DNA of 64,000 nt from Magicicada septendecula. Taxonomy: Eukaryota; Arthropoda; Insecta; Hemiptera; Cicadidae. Below the pieces are notes generated by a model, which had not been told where the DNA came from, searched no databases, and saw only the letters and a list, made by a program, of their open reading frames with translations. Below are positions 23,381-36,007 of this stretch, one piece after another. The first letter of the stretch is position 1. Each line of letters opens with the position of its first letter. The stretch lies in contig CM068367.1 of the NCBI GenBank assembly GCA_034769895.1, positions 110,840,654 through 110,904,653 of the forward strand. The letters run 5' to 3'. The translations under genes and the position numbers were made by a program.

Positions 23381-26282
23381 TATAACGAAAAGAAATTGGG
23401 GTGTTGTTGTTTGTGTTGTAATGTGTGTCGGGCGTTACCTCCGCGCACTTTTGTTACTTACTCTGTTGACTGGATCCTCTGCAGTGATGTAGTCCTGTAA
23501 CACAACTTAAAACTATGCTTTTTGTGGGCGCCACTTGGAAACGTTTGTTCCAAGAAAAAATTAAATGTGATTGATAAAATTTTTAAATCTACAAAAAAAT
23601 TTAAACAAGTCAGTTTAGCTTTGAAAATCAGTTAAGTTTAATGGTTCTTTAAAAACAACAAACAAATCGTCTGAAGGACTATCATTCATAAAAATTAAAA
23701 AATTGCAGAGAAAAAATTTACAAGTTATTATTATTGACAATTTTTTTATATGTCCAATCAAGTATCGGCTAGTATTTCAGATTCTGACTCAGTTGACAAG
23801 CATGAGTTTAATATATGAAAAAACTTTAATCTCAGGACGTGACTCCTTTGAACTACCAAGACATATCAATTAGATGCCTTACAAGAAAAAACTAAGTGAT
23901 TTGAAGGTGTATGTGTGGCGTGTAAAGTACAACTGTGTGATAATTGTAACCAGGTAACAAAGGATTTTAATTTTGGTAACTCACGTTCCAATGGTCGTTT
24001 ATTCTCTCACTGGACACTTCCTTCGGGTTGTTTCTCGATCTCGCCTCTTCGGGTGTACACTGAATCTATTTAAAGTCAATTTTTTCGATCGTTACTTTTT
24101 CCGCACTTTTTGTCAAAACGTTTGGCAGTAAAATCTCGTTCAAACGCCGCCACTACGAATCATCTGTTTAGCGTTGATTCAGAAATCTGCCACCGCAGCG
24201 CTGATCCCCATGCAGTTTTGAGGAAGGCTCAGTGTATTGTTTTGTTTACGTTCGGGGGAATTATTTGTCACGTTAGTCAGTCAATGCGAACACAGCAGAA
24301 TTCGTTCTCTATTAAATGTTGGGACCCTCCTGGGCCGTCGACGTTCTGGCTGCGTGCTTTCTATTAGAATTTGCCGTATCGCTGCTCTATTTCAGCGATA
24401 TTTTTTGGCGACTCTCGTTGAGGTTAAGTCAGTCGGGTATGTCTATGTACGGGAAAAGCCTTCCTGCCGTGTCTTGTCGATTTTTCGCCTCGCGGTTTCG
24501 CCTTAGCTGCGTTGATCAGTGTTGTGTGAGATGCATCAATTCTGGAGTTCAATCTTCAAGTGTTTTTCGTTCGAATTTTGTCTCGTTTTTATACTAAATC
24601 GGGATGACTGTTTTCGTCGACTTCCGGTATATTTGTGTAAAATTCTTTCTAGATTGTTCGAGAATAAACGAAATGGAATGTCATAGAACAATTTTCACTT
24701 CCGTAGAAGCTTTTAGAACGAATTTCTTATTCTTCATACAATGGATATTTCAAAATTTACACTGGTATTTATCAAACAGTTTCACATTAGTACTTACAAT
24801 TTGTATGCCATTAATGTATTTAAATTCCTTGTTTTTAACTGAATCTAGCGATACTAAATATGATTGGTATCTAATTAACTTAAGTCTAAAAAACATTACA
24901 ATATACCACCCTCACCTTGAGTTGTAGTCATTAAAAACTCAATATTTATAATAAAAATTGTTGTGGAGTTATAAAGTTCCCTTCACAAGCTGGACATCTA
25001 CTACTACTACTCTCCTACAACAAAATAAACAAATTTGAACATCAATAAAACACAAATAAATACAATTTTATATGGCCTCTGCTCATGGCCTAGGTTCTTG
25101 TCAGTTTTCTAATACAATGATTAGTCTTTTTCCTTAATATATGTGTTATTTCACCACTATACACACAGAGTTTATTATTTTGTCTATCTTTTGTGATACC
25201 TGGTTACTTTGTACATATTTTATATTTATCACAAGATGACATAGCATCATTGATTGTCTTGAGATGTCATTTTTTTATGGTGTGACAAATCTCACTCTAA
25301 TTAGTTAAATTCTTTTAGAATTGACTTTACTTTCAACTGAGTTTATTTCTTATTAAGGTATTCTGATGTATTGTACCTTTCTATCTTATTTTTGTTAGTA
25401 TTATGTAAGTATTTTGCCAGATATGCCAGATATTATGGCAGTGATTATTTTTGTACTGAATAGTTGGCTTCAGCCATACATGGTATAAGTAAATATTTTG
25501 CTGACTTGACTATTACAATGTTAAAGTTGGTCAGGTATATTAGTATAGTTGCTTTATATCATATTACAGCTTTCTAATACAGTTTGGTTGCGTTTTGGCA
25601 ACAATAAATTCATAAATTATACAATATTAGATGCCTATTACATGTTTTTAGTTAACACTGTTTTTGGCTATTTTGGCTGCTTTTTATTCATTTGACAGCT
25701 TCCTTTATTTAAGATAAATTGTTCACTATTGTCTGCTTGACAATTACATATAGTTTTTATTTAAATCTGATAATAATTAATTTTTTCATGAAATCTTGGT
25801 GTATGGTCTCAAATCCAACACATTAATATTTTTTTTTTTTTTGTCATAACAAATATATCATTTTTATTCTAACTTAAACTCTTTCTAATAATGTATTTAA
25901 GTCATTTAATACATTTATTTTATTTACATCACATAATATAATGATGGATCTTGTCCATTTATTCACAAAAAATAGTTTTTAATACTCTATTCATAGTTAT
26001 AAAACTTAATAATTATTGACTTTATTCTGGTGGATTCTGACATTATTTCTCTCTCTTATAGTGTCTTATGGTTTTTTCACTCTTATTCACTTTAATAATA
26101 TATATGGGGTTTTGTCTTAGTCATAGTTTGGTCGTTTTTTTCAAGTTGATAGAAATAATTATTATACAAAATTACACAATTTTTTGGGACTACTTGGGTT
26201 CGACACTGTTCACTTCACTTTCCTCCTATGCTAACTTACTATATAAATGATTTCTTTTTATGGAACGTTCTGTGACGCTACA
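23381..26282 (-). repeat. 5' LTR of element A
   Basis: 2902 bp, almost identical to 17758-20647 apart from the first ~50 bp, a ~17-bp insertion near 25423 (a duplicated GCCAGATAT-like segment) and single-base changes. The plus-strand ORF 24604-24927 (107 codons) is antisense to the element. The TATA-like box reads TATAAAAA here (24586-24593, minus). Confidence 0.92.
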
Positions 26283-26426
26283 ATAATAATGATTTCTTTC
26301 CACAGTTGCTATGAATTAATCTTTTTATATTAAACTTAATGCTTTCTTCCAAATTTAAATATTATAACTTTATTATTCTAATGATCAATTCCCATTCAAT
26401 ATTATGCATACATCTGTCACGCTACA
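26283..26426 (-). repeat. 5' LTR of element B, part 2
   Basis: The remaining 144 bp of B's 5' LTR after the A insertion (including the duplicated ATAA). It matches 3419-3561 with one substitution (CCC for GCC near 26390) and ends GTCACGCTACA. The next bases, ATAT, are B's target duplication. Confidence 0.93.
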
Positions 26427-28741
26427 ATATTTACTGAATATTATACACACTCGTTATGATGTACACATGTTGTCTTTAATCCTGTTAAAGCAGGGCTTAA
26501 TTTATTTGTGATATTTATGATTCATGGGGGGGGGATAATTATGTGATAGAGTTTGCCTACATGTATTAATTCTTGGCATACAATAAAAACCGTTATTGTT
26601 ATATTACAGCTGAGTTTCATTGCAAGTCCCGTCATACTGGACCCAGCACAATTTTTGCTTCTCTAGGCTCCGGCCTAGTCCTAATTGACTTGTGGCCTCT
26701 CTTTCAAAAAAAAAATATTAAAATAAAGGAAGTTGTTTTATACTCTTAAAAAAATACATAAAAGGAAAGAGGGGTCACAGCACTATTCAGATTGTTATAA
26801 TATATAGGCCTATATATATTTATTTATTTATATGTCTGTGGTTGACATAAGAGAATAGTCGTTAATTTCCTTCTCTTGAAGTATTTCGTCACAATTGGTT
26901 ATAATCTGGTAATGATTTTTCCCTTTGTGAAACCTGAGTCGCACCGAACGGTTGTAATTCGTAACACGTTTCCTCCTTGAATTATATTTTTTTCCGACAA
27001 AATCGCCGCTGTCTTAAACGCTAGCGCTCGTTCTTTACGTCAGTAGTTGTAAATGTACTCAGTACAACGGAGATAATACACAGGCCGTTCTACTCCAAAA
27101 CTACCGCTTTTCAAGGAAACAAAAGTGTAACTTAAATAGCGAAGTAAGCGCGTAATAGTCTATATGAATATCGGAACATATCGGTTTATTTCGTAAATTT
27201 TTTGCCTAATTTTTATATGTTATTTAGATTAATGGTAGCGACTTCCTCGCCTTCTGAGTTACCCGCTCCATGAAATTTTTTTAGAAAAATTACTTCAAAT
27301 TACTTGCTTGAAACGAACAAAACTAATAAAGACCGGGGATATACATTACGCGGCAATCGTGTTGCTGGTACTGATGCAAAATTACACTCAATTCATATTT
27401 ATTATGCTATTAACTTTTTCTTTCACCACCTCTCTCTCTTCCTCTCTCTCATCCCCTTTCTCTCTTAACCTCTTTCCTGTTTCTGCCGCATATATGCGCA
27501 CGGGCCTAACATTCTAAGTAGAATTGAATAAGCCAACTAACTTATTACTTGTCGTGTACAGTATGTTCCAAGCACATTGTCATGATCGTTAACCAGGCTA
27601 AGAAAACATCACTTGATACTCTTATTCCCATTTTATCACTTTTAAGGAAAATTGCTGTCCGTATTCATTCAGCTTCAGCTCTGAGTTTATCAAATTGCGG
27701 TTTCTCGTCTTTTTCGAGAATAATATAAAAACGTTTACTGGCACGTCTGTTTACTGTAGGCAGATGTAAGTTCATATTGATATGTTAAGATGAAAGACAA
27801 TTATGTGACATTTAACGCGTGGCATCATTCGAGGCTGTTCCAAACGGCACTCGGTTGGCGTACTGTGCCACCTACACTCGGTCACTCGGTGCACCCGGTC
27901 GGCGCACTAGGCAACTCTTCTCGACTCGTCCGCCGGAAAGTGGTAGATTTCTCTAGAGCTTCTACTGGGTCAGCGTCTATTTTAGCGGTTCAGTTAGACC
28001 TGGAAATATTTCAAGTGCGAGGGCGAAGTGATTGTTAGCTAATTATTGTGTTAATGCAAAACTACAATAAGATGACATTTATTGTTGTGGATTGGGCATA
28101 TTCAACCTGAATTATTGTACAAGAATGCCTTTGTCGATTTCTAACTTGTTTGTTTATAATTAAAGTTCGTAATTAGTTACTTCATATGGTGGCAGTTATT
28201 CTGTTTCCACTTAAAAACACGACGATCTGTGTGACCGTTGTAACAATATTATCAATCTTCTTTGCTTTTATTACACTTCTACGCTAAAGTTTAACACAAT
28301 GCCAAGATCGTCAGACTATATATACGTACTTATGCTGATACTTCTGTTGATTATAAATTATGATTTTAGCCTACTAAGATACGATATGAGAACAATAGAG
28401 ACATAGACAATAAACTACACAAGTTTCAAATGAAGTGCGGCACCATACGAAGAACACTAAAAAAAAAAATTGGCCGTCACGAGACGCCCGGCAGATGTGA
28501 AACATCAAAGTTGATGGTAGAATTTATAATTAATGAAAACCAATAAAGAAATATGGAGTAAAATAAATAAAAAACGCTGATTGATCTCTTCTCGGTGTCG
28601 CTCTCGATACAAACGACTACGTTCAGCAGCCTTATTGTCCACTCTAAATTACAAATATAATATTTTAAAAATAATGAAAACATTACTAAATAAATATTTG
28701 TAATAATAAAATGTAAGATAAAACAAATATCAATACCTCAC
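26427..28741. other. anonymous genomic DNA with a CpG-richer island
   Basis: No recognisable gene. 27415-27480 is a pyrimidine (TC)-rich tract. 27790-28040 is markedly richer in GC and CpG than its surroundings and could be read as an 82-codon ORF on the plus strand. I do not recognise the product; a promoter or first-exon island for an unseen gene is possible. A run of nine G occurs at about 26525. Confidence 0.4.
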
Positions 28742-29189
28742 TGGTACGATATGCCTCAAATTAGATGTATTTTGGTCATTGTTAGTTTCAATTATAATAT
28801 CACCTATCTCTTGCGTTGTTTGTGTACTGAAAAAATAAAGTAAAATTTTATTAGTTTTAAATATTTATAAAAATAGAAGCCACACACACAGAGAAAGGAG
28901 TTAAAACACGTGGATGTATATATCTCGCGTTTTGTGTACGTATGCGCAGAAAATAAACCGCTTGTTGACATCAGTAAACACATTTCTAACCTCAAATGAA
29001 CAAATAAAATAGAATAGTAATAAAATAATATATTAACAGATGATTTACTAACCTTTGGTTTGAATCGGTAGATTGTGTTTCGCAAAGCAAACGTTGTGCA
29101 CACATATTAGACATTTTACTGCAGCCTGCACTTTGATCATCATTAATTATTTGTTTCTTTTTGGTCACTTGATCGTCACTGTCACTCAT
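28742..29189 (-). CDS. candidate spliced gene fragment, two exons, product unknown
   Basis: Exon 1 (29189-29053) starts ATG and reads MSDSDDQVTKKKQIINDDQS, then a Cys/Met-rich stretch. It ends at AAG/GTTAGT in phase 2. Exon 2 (28826-28742) follows an acceptor TTATTTTTTCAG and continues in frame for 28 residues (begins STQTTQEIGDI, ends LRHIVP). It is followed by CCA/GTGAGG, a possible second donor. The compatible phase and good splice consensus support it; lack of homology knowledge and no convincing third exon weaken it. It could be the 5' end of a host gene or of a transposon-encoded gene. Confidence 0.3.
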
Positions 29190-29514
29190 ATTTCGATTCA
29201 ATAATATTGTCACTGATTCGAAAACTTTTAAGCACTTAACAATGTCCTTTCAAAAACAATAATATTAAGGCCAAAGAAATACAAAGTGTGTATACAAGCG
29301 GTGAACGCGTCAAGTATACTATAGTCGAATAGAAAGGCACACGCAGTACACAACTCACACAGAGAAGCAACGAAGTGTATAGTATACGCGCACGCACACA
29401 CAAGGGAGTTGAGAGCGGTGGCGTAGAGGGGGCATGACGGCATAAGAGAGCGTCATGCCGTTTGCCGTCACGGCATACGAGTCGGTTTTACTGCCAAGGC
29501 GCGCCAATAGATGT

Positions 29515-29905
29515 TTCACATCAAAAAGACAAGGAAAGATACTCAGCTCAAGTTTTACAAGGTAATGGCTCTCCCTATGCTTCTTTATGGAAGTGAGTCA
29601 TGGATAATGAGAAAGAGAGATAAAATCTGCATACAAGCAGCGGAGATGTAATTTCTAAGATCGGTAATAGGGTGTTCTAAACAACACCGATTTAGAAATG
29701 AAGAGATTAAAGAAGAGTTGGAAATATACAACTTAAATGAGAAAATTGAGTTGCATAGAAGAAATTGGAAGGACCATCTGGAACGTATGGATAATCGAAG
29801 ATTACCAAAAGCAGCAAGTAGATACAAACCAGCTGGAAGAAGAATTGTAGGGAGACCAAAGAAAAATGGGAATAAATCCTATGAAGCCAGAGTCATCAAG
29901 GCCTA
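29515..29905 (+). pseudogene. LINE (non-LTR retrotransposon) C-terminal fragment
   Basis: Reads MALPMLLYGSESWIMRKRD, then a stop in IQAAEM*FLR, then RNEEIKEELEIYNLNEKIE and GRRIVGRPKKN. The LYGSESW...AAEM.FLR...GRR..GRP order is the conserved region downstream of RT in LINE ORF2 proteins. The fragment is 5'-truncated, has an in-frame stop, and ends near a GAAGAAGAAGA tail at ~29920. It belongs to the same family as 43360-43815. Confidence 0.75.
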
Positions 29906-31129
29906 ATCCTTGTTGGGGAAGAAGAAGATAAACTATGATATACGCAGAGCCTTAGTATATTATACATATAGGTACGTATAAACATGCAAATATTCTGTGA
30001 CAATATGCAGTTAATAAAATGTGTCAATGTGTAGTGAGCATTTACTTAGTATATAATTATAGTCATAATCAGGTGGAAGGTAGAGAAAATGGGGAAGAAA
30101 TAAGATTGGGGTGCCTCATGACATCAGAAGCGAAAGGAGCTATAAACAACTGTAAACAGAAGCACAGGACCGAGAAAAAAGGACTGAATCCAGTTTAAAC
30201 ATGTCACAAGACAGTTTTACTAAAGAGAGAATTAAGTCCTGTTTACATTAGGCTTTACTTTTTTTCTTAGAAAACGGATGGGAGAAAACAGAATATGCTA
30301 CCGATTTAGATCTGTACAAACAATAGAATATATTGTTTTTATATTTATTTATAGGTTTTACTTTCTGATGAATTTATATAAAAGTGGTCAACATGTATGC
30401 TGAACAAAATAAGAATAGTTTAACTACTAGAGTATTGTACAAATAGTGAAATATTCAATATCGGTCGTGGTATGGAAGTACGTGTGTGTCTTCTATAGGG
30501 CTGAAAGACTGTACATTGTACAAGGGACTATGAAGAATGATCAGTACTGACTAGTCTTTGAAACTCTAATTTTCAACAATTTATGTCTGGTTCCCTGATG
30601 GAGATTTTGTTTTCATTCAGGATAGACACATCGTCACAGAGCCTGATCAGTCGTAAATGTTTTAGGAAAAATTAATGTCAATGCCTATCCATAGTTAGAT
30701 AGCAGCCTAGATGCAAATCCAATTCAGAACCTTTTTCCACTCTGTTAAAAAATAATCAAGAATAAAACGATCATCACACACTTACTTCATAGTTGAACGT
30801 ATGCACAATGTGATACAAGAGAAGAGAACTGTAAAACTCTCAATAAACCCATGGCAGAACATATCAAAGTGATTAAAAAATGTCAGGAATATCGTATTCA
30901 ATATTAATGGTTTAAGCAGTGTGGTGTGTCAATAAAAGTGTTTATACAAGAAAAAATAGTTTTATTTAAAGTTCGTTGTTTGAGTCTAATAATTTGCACA
31001 CTTCTACATAGCAGTACACTTCTCATCACGTAGCAATACACTTACAAAAATAATAACTAAAATTAGGTTTATACATGAAACTAACTATTCAGAATACGTA
31101 AACTATCACCTCCATTAAATGACTTAAAT
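29906..31129. other. anonymous AT-rich DNA
   Basis: No ORF, RNA gene or repeat structure recognised in this stretch. Confidence 0.4.
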
Positions 31130-31900
31130 TATGGTGGGCGAGGCAGTGATTCAAACTTCAATTCTTTGATTTTAGCGTGTGAGATGGTGCATTGTCTTGG
31201 TGAAACGATGCTTTCTTTTTCAATAAATGTGGCCTTTTTTCTTTATTTCATAGTTTACAAGGTGCAGTAGGTTTGGATATTACAGTAACTGTTTTCCCCT
31301 TTTTAAAGTAGTCAATAAACATTGCTTCACTGTCGTCCCTAAAAACAGTCCTCATAACCTTACCAGCAGAAGGAATTGTCTTTGCCTTCTTTGGAGTTCG
31401 TTCGCCTTTCGTGATACATTGTTTTGATTTTTTTTTGGTCTCAGGAGTGTTGTAGCGGAGCTAAGTGTCATCAACGGTTACAAATCAGTGTCAAAATTTG
31501 GTTGGCTTGCGCGTATAGACTGCCAAATAATCGGTTGAAATATCCTTTCGACACTGTTTTTGGTTAAGTGTCAGCAAACGCAGCACCCATCTAATACACA
31601 GCTTTGTCATACACAGATGTTTGTTTAAGATATTGTGGACACGTTCCGTTGATATACCAACATCCTTAGCTATCTCACTCACTTTCATTCTACCAAAACG
31701 ATTTTATGGATTTTTCTCTATTTTCTTTATACTTTAGTGAGACGTCCAACACGAATCTCAGTTGTGCTTGTTCGATCCATTCAGCAACCCAGCGCTTAAC
31801 CGTTGTATTCGATGGAGAAGAGTCCCCCAGAAATGAGTCCAGCCTTTTTTTTATATCGGTTGCAGGTAAGCTTTTCAAAAAAAAAAATTAAACCACATTA
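31130..31900 (-). pseudogene. mariner-family transposase pseudogene
   Basis: On the minus strand, pieces in different frames read in mariner order: MKSLPATDIKKRLDSFLGDS with VKRWVAEWIEQ (31878-31690), then MKVSEIAKDVGISTERVHNI and WVLRLLTLNQKQCR (31688-31491), the HTH and WVPR(L)L region, then HQDNAPSHT at about 31195, the block carrying the second catalytic Asp of mariner. Frameshifts and stops separate them, so it is non-functional. I could not define terminal inverted repeats. Confidence 0.8.
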
Positions 31901-31929
31901 CGAAATTCCAGTCTGTTCAATGATCCCCA

Positions 31930-34900
31930 AGGCGCTTACAGCGGTGGACTATGCCACTAATAATAAAACAACTCATTGACTTGAAGTCATCGAGTCTAAG
32001 CCTACAAAGGATGAAATAATACAACACGGTCTAAATAATGAGCTTAGTACCATTATCTCTGTGTCAGGCCTTGAACTTTTCATCCTATCCTCATACATTG
32101 TACAAAAACATTTTTTTGTTTGATAATTAAGAATTAAAAATTAAATGTGGTACGCGGCAGCAACGATCATTCAGATAAGACTGCGGTACACGTGTCTCCG
32201 ACGTCAGCGATCACTGGCGTTGGCCGTCTCGTCGCTGACTTCAACGTTAGCTGACGTCAAGTGAGGCGGTAGTCTTACATGTCCACGTAACCTGTTTATT
32301 GTTAACAACAAAACTACATTATCACAACGTGCGGTATACTTTTCCTAGCTGTAGATTATTATATTTGTTACTATTTTATTGTCGGCGTTAAAAAAATATA
32401 ATACTGTAATTACAAATTTATAATACCTGAAAACAAACAGCATAATTAATATTGATTGTTTTCGTTAAAATTTATGATGTTCATAGTTCCTACTTTGATT
32501 TGATAAAATTGCAATGCAGTGTCCCGTTTTGTTTTCTGCTAAGAATATAATCGTTTTGGTAGTTCGTCTGTTTAACTTTTTGGTTATATATAAACTCATA
32601 TCATCAATCTTCTTCCTTTACCTACACTTCAGCGCTACTCGTACAATCTAATGTAATGAACAAATTATGTCCAGGGTATAATATAGTTAGCTACACTGAA
32701 TTTAAAATCTTTACACACACAATATGTAATATGTATATATTCTATTATATTCATGATATACGCATTTTATATATATATTCAAATAAATACGAAAATACTT
32801 TTTGATAATATTTAACTATTATTGTTCTTGTTATTTATCTATAAAATATAGACAATTAAAAAAAAATTAATTATTCGAACATATTTGTACATATTACAAT
32901 ATGAAAAAGAGTCTCGACTCTTTTTCTTTTATTATGGTTAAATATTTTCCTTAAATGCCTACGTTTGTGTGTCAATTCTATAATATGACGGGATTCGTCT
33001 TGTATATTTAATGCTTTTTGTTTGGATATTTTTTGTTTCTTCAAAGTAATTATTATAAATTATTTTTCAGGTGTTGAGCGCCAAATTGTTTTAAAATAAA
33101 CAATTAAAAAATTTATTAAATAGTATCCTTCTTCCTTTTCTTCTATTTAATTGAACTTACCTAGTTATTTTTATTCAAATCAATCTTAGTGCCAAAAAAT
33201 AGGGCTTGCCAACCTTTCTTCTCTGTTTAAAGAAAAAACTAACATTCGCTATACAACAAAATTGTTAATTATTAAAAAGAATAATTATCCATGCAAATTA
33301 TATTCGTAAATAATCTTTTATTTTTCTTTATATTTTCCTTTAAATTAAATTGAATAACTCTTATCATAAATACATTTGTCCAGGCTAATAATATTTTTTT
33401 GCTCAGCGGTTGGTGTGACTTCTTAAATCAGGCTGTTTGATAATAAAATTCTTTATTTTATAATCGTGTGGATCCTTTTAGACTACAAACAATTACGAAA
33501 ATAACCTTCGTGAAGTACAAAACATAACAAATAAAAAGTCTATTATAATATTAAACAACAGTAAATTAAAAATATTATGATAAAAAATTCGTAATATTAA
33601 CAGTCTCTGTTTAGAGGTTAGCTAGGCTTTATAAAATTATTTTCCTCTAATAATTCTCAAATACAAAGAAATAAGGGTTCATAAGTGAAATAATTATAAA
33701 ATATAAGTGTCTTAATTCAGTGATAGTGTATTTAATAATGTTGAAGTGTGTGGAAAGTGTAATATTAAATTTTAGGTAAACGTTATTTAATCGTTTTCTA
33801 AATTTAGTAGCTCTTCACAATACTTTCCTTTTGATTTGTCTATACACTTTTTTAATCACTTTAAAATGTTTCTTCTCTGTTAATCTGATTTAATATAATC
33901 TCCTTTCTTCAATAAATCTTCATTAAGTCTTCCTTCATATAACTTTATCTTTGGTTTGATTCCAGTTTCAATGTCTTTCTTCAGAGGATTACAAATTTTT
34001 TCAGGTGCACTGTATCAAATCTAACAAAGGACTAAATAATTTTTCTTTAAATATTGGGTTATCAAGATACAAAAGTGTAAAATTTCCATTGGTGGAAGTT
34101 CAAAACATTGTTATTGATGACATCATCTTTTAAGATTAATATTTACAAAATTATTTATAACTGATCTAATTTTCTGGTACTAAGTTATTAGTACCATTGA
34201 ACAGATCTTTTCTCACTGATTATTCTGACATCTTACATGACTAGTTTCTATTCATTAATTCCAAAGTTACATTTTTATAAAATTTTGACTATGTCAATAA
34301 ATTAGGTTTACAGTAAACTTTTCTTTTTATACCTAACTTATTAATATAGTTGTACAAATCAATTCGTTTTATCATTTTACATTTAGTTATTAATGGTTAA
34401 TAATAATAATATCATTAATTTATACAAAATCTTTTGATTACACTGTAGGCCTTATAATGCTTAGTGTTACTTAATCCAGAATTCATTTATATCAAAAAAT
34501 TTCTTATTTCTATTACCATTTAACATTTTTTACTTAAGCCTAATTAACCACACTATCTATTCTTATACATTTTATAGTTTTAAAACATTTTTAGTATGGT
34601 GTAATAATCCTTTCTACATTCCTAGGTAGATGTAAGTGTTTTCTTGGCTACAGCAAATACATTCTTATTTACATTATAAATTATCCATTATAAACACTTA
34701 TAATTGTTTCTAACATACTCAAAATAAAATACACAATCTATTATACTATATAACAAGGTCTAACACAAATTTTTATACAATAATTGTTCTATTTTACCTA
34801 CTAATCAGGCATAAAATAAGATTCTATAAATTAGGCTCATAGTCTTTTATTGTTTTGTACGTCAATGTTTTCCTTTTATTAAACTATTTTTGTGAAAGAA

Positions 34901-36005
34901 ATTATCACGTCACAATATTTACGATGCGAATAGTAGGTTTATAGTTGCGAAAGAAGAAAGCGCAGAGAAGAAGAGAAAGTCAGCAAAGGTAATAAGTACA
35001 ACACAAGAAGCGGTGAGTGCTTAGTGTTTGCTTGTATTTGTGATACAATTTTCAGTCACAATTTGTACTTCTAGCCATTCCAAAGGCCAGTCGTTTTGTC
35101 TTCTCTTCTGTCCTTATTTTGCTCTTTATTATTGGTGTTTGTTCCTACAAATTTATGTACAAAATGGTTTCCAAATTTCATTTGCACAAGAAACGCAGTG
35201 GTGTCCTAACACATATAACCCTCTACGTTTACTTACGCAGCAAAACATGTTTACTTTTGCTCTACTAACCAAAGGTAAGAAAACAAATCTACTGTTTAAT
35301 TAAACAGTTCTCTAGTGTTGGTAGTTATACAACGGTGATCACAATGCACCTTCAACCTTTTCAGTCTAATTAAATTCTGTGAAATCTTCGTAGATTTTTA
35401 ATTTTAAAAAAGTCAATATAAATTTCAATTTGTTTTTTGAAGTTAAAATTAATAATTTTAAAAAGCATGTTTTAACTCGATCTAACACTTTTTGTAACCT
35501 TTTCTGTCTACTTAAGTTGTCTTAGCTCTATATATTTAAATTTAAGGATAGCAATGTAAAATTTTAATGTTTATTGAGAGGCTAAAATAAATACTTTCAA
35601 AACAAAACCTCTCTTTACGGGCAACATTTATGTTTTCTGTTTTGCGAGTTCAATACAATTATTTTTGATTGCACAAAAATTATTGCCCATTTGGCCCATT
35701 CCTTCAGTTCCTAAACTGAGATCGAGTGATGACTGATGCTAGAGAGTAGTCAGAGTGGATTTTTCATCACAAAACGAAACATTTTGTTTTAACAAAAATA
35801 AAATCCAGATAATTTCAAAAACAGTGTTTTTTGTTTTAACAATGAAATCACAAACTCTAGTGAGTGAGATATATTATTTCACTATCAAGCCAATAAATAA
35901 TACATTGGAAATGAGAAATCTTGATGCGGGATCTGGAATCTTGATAATTTTATACTTATATTCGATTTAACACTTTATACTTAATTCGATTAATAGTTTA
36001 TACTT
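31930..36005. other. anonymous AT-rich intergenic DNA with minor repeats
   Basis: No coding region recognised. 32165-32285 is a GC-rich island with an imperfect palindrome and two TGACGTCA/CGACGTCAG-type cores. 34915-35295 resembles 36400-36760 and 41640-42000 (GA-rich arm, then '...TACAAATTTATG.ACAAA.TG.TTT...', then a pyrimidine arm), suggesting a dispersed repeat. The rest, notably 32700-34900, is low-complexity AT sequence. Confidence 0.4.
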
Positions 36006-36007
36006 AT

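Larger units (their letters stand above)
17758..26282 (-). mobile_element. Non-autonomous LTR retrotransposon 'A', inserted in the 5' LTR of B
   Basis: Two near-identical LTRs (17758-20647, 2890 bp; 23381-26282, 2902 bp) flank 2733 bp of internal sequence. On the minus strand the LTRs start TGTAGCGTCACAG and end GTTATA. The insertion is flanked by ATAA (17754-17757 and 26283-26286); removing A plus one ATAA restores the uninterrupted sequence seen in B's other LTR at 3411-3431. The PBS adjoins the right LTR, so sense is the minus strand. The internal region encodes one coiled-coil ORF and no protease, RT or integrase, so mobilisation would need enzymes from another element. The shared LTR tip, the shared LTR-AAT-TGG junction and the internal similarity point to B-like elements as donor (inference). 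Confidence 0.92.
53..26426 (-). mobile_element. Ty3/gypsy LTR retrotransposon 'B' (full length, interrupted by two later insertions)
   Basis: Two long direct repeats (53-3561, and 14388-17757 joined to 26283-26426) flank a minus-strand gag-pol block. Read on the minus strand, each repeat starts TGTAGCGTGACAG and ends ATTATTACA, the TG...CA rule. The complex is flanked by the 4-bp duplication ATAT (49-52 and 26427-26430). A PBS adjoins the right LTR and a purine-rich tract adjoins the left LTR, so the right LTR is 5'. Domain order PR-RT-RH-IN is that of Ty3/gypsy (Metaviridae). Without the insertions the element would be about 15 kb, with unusually long LTRs (~3.5 kb). The LTR copies differ at only about a dozen sites seen by eye, implying a young insertion. 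No env-like ORF was found. Confidence 0.93.
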
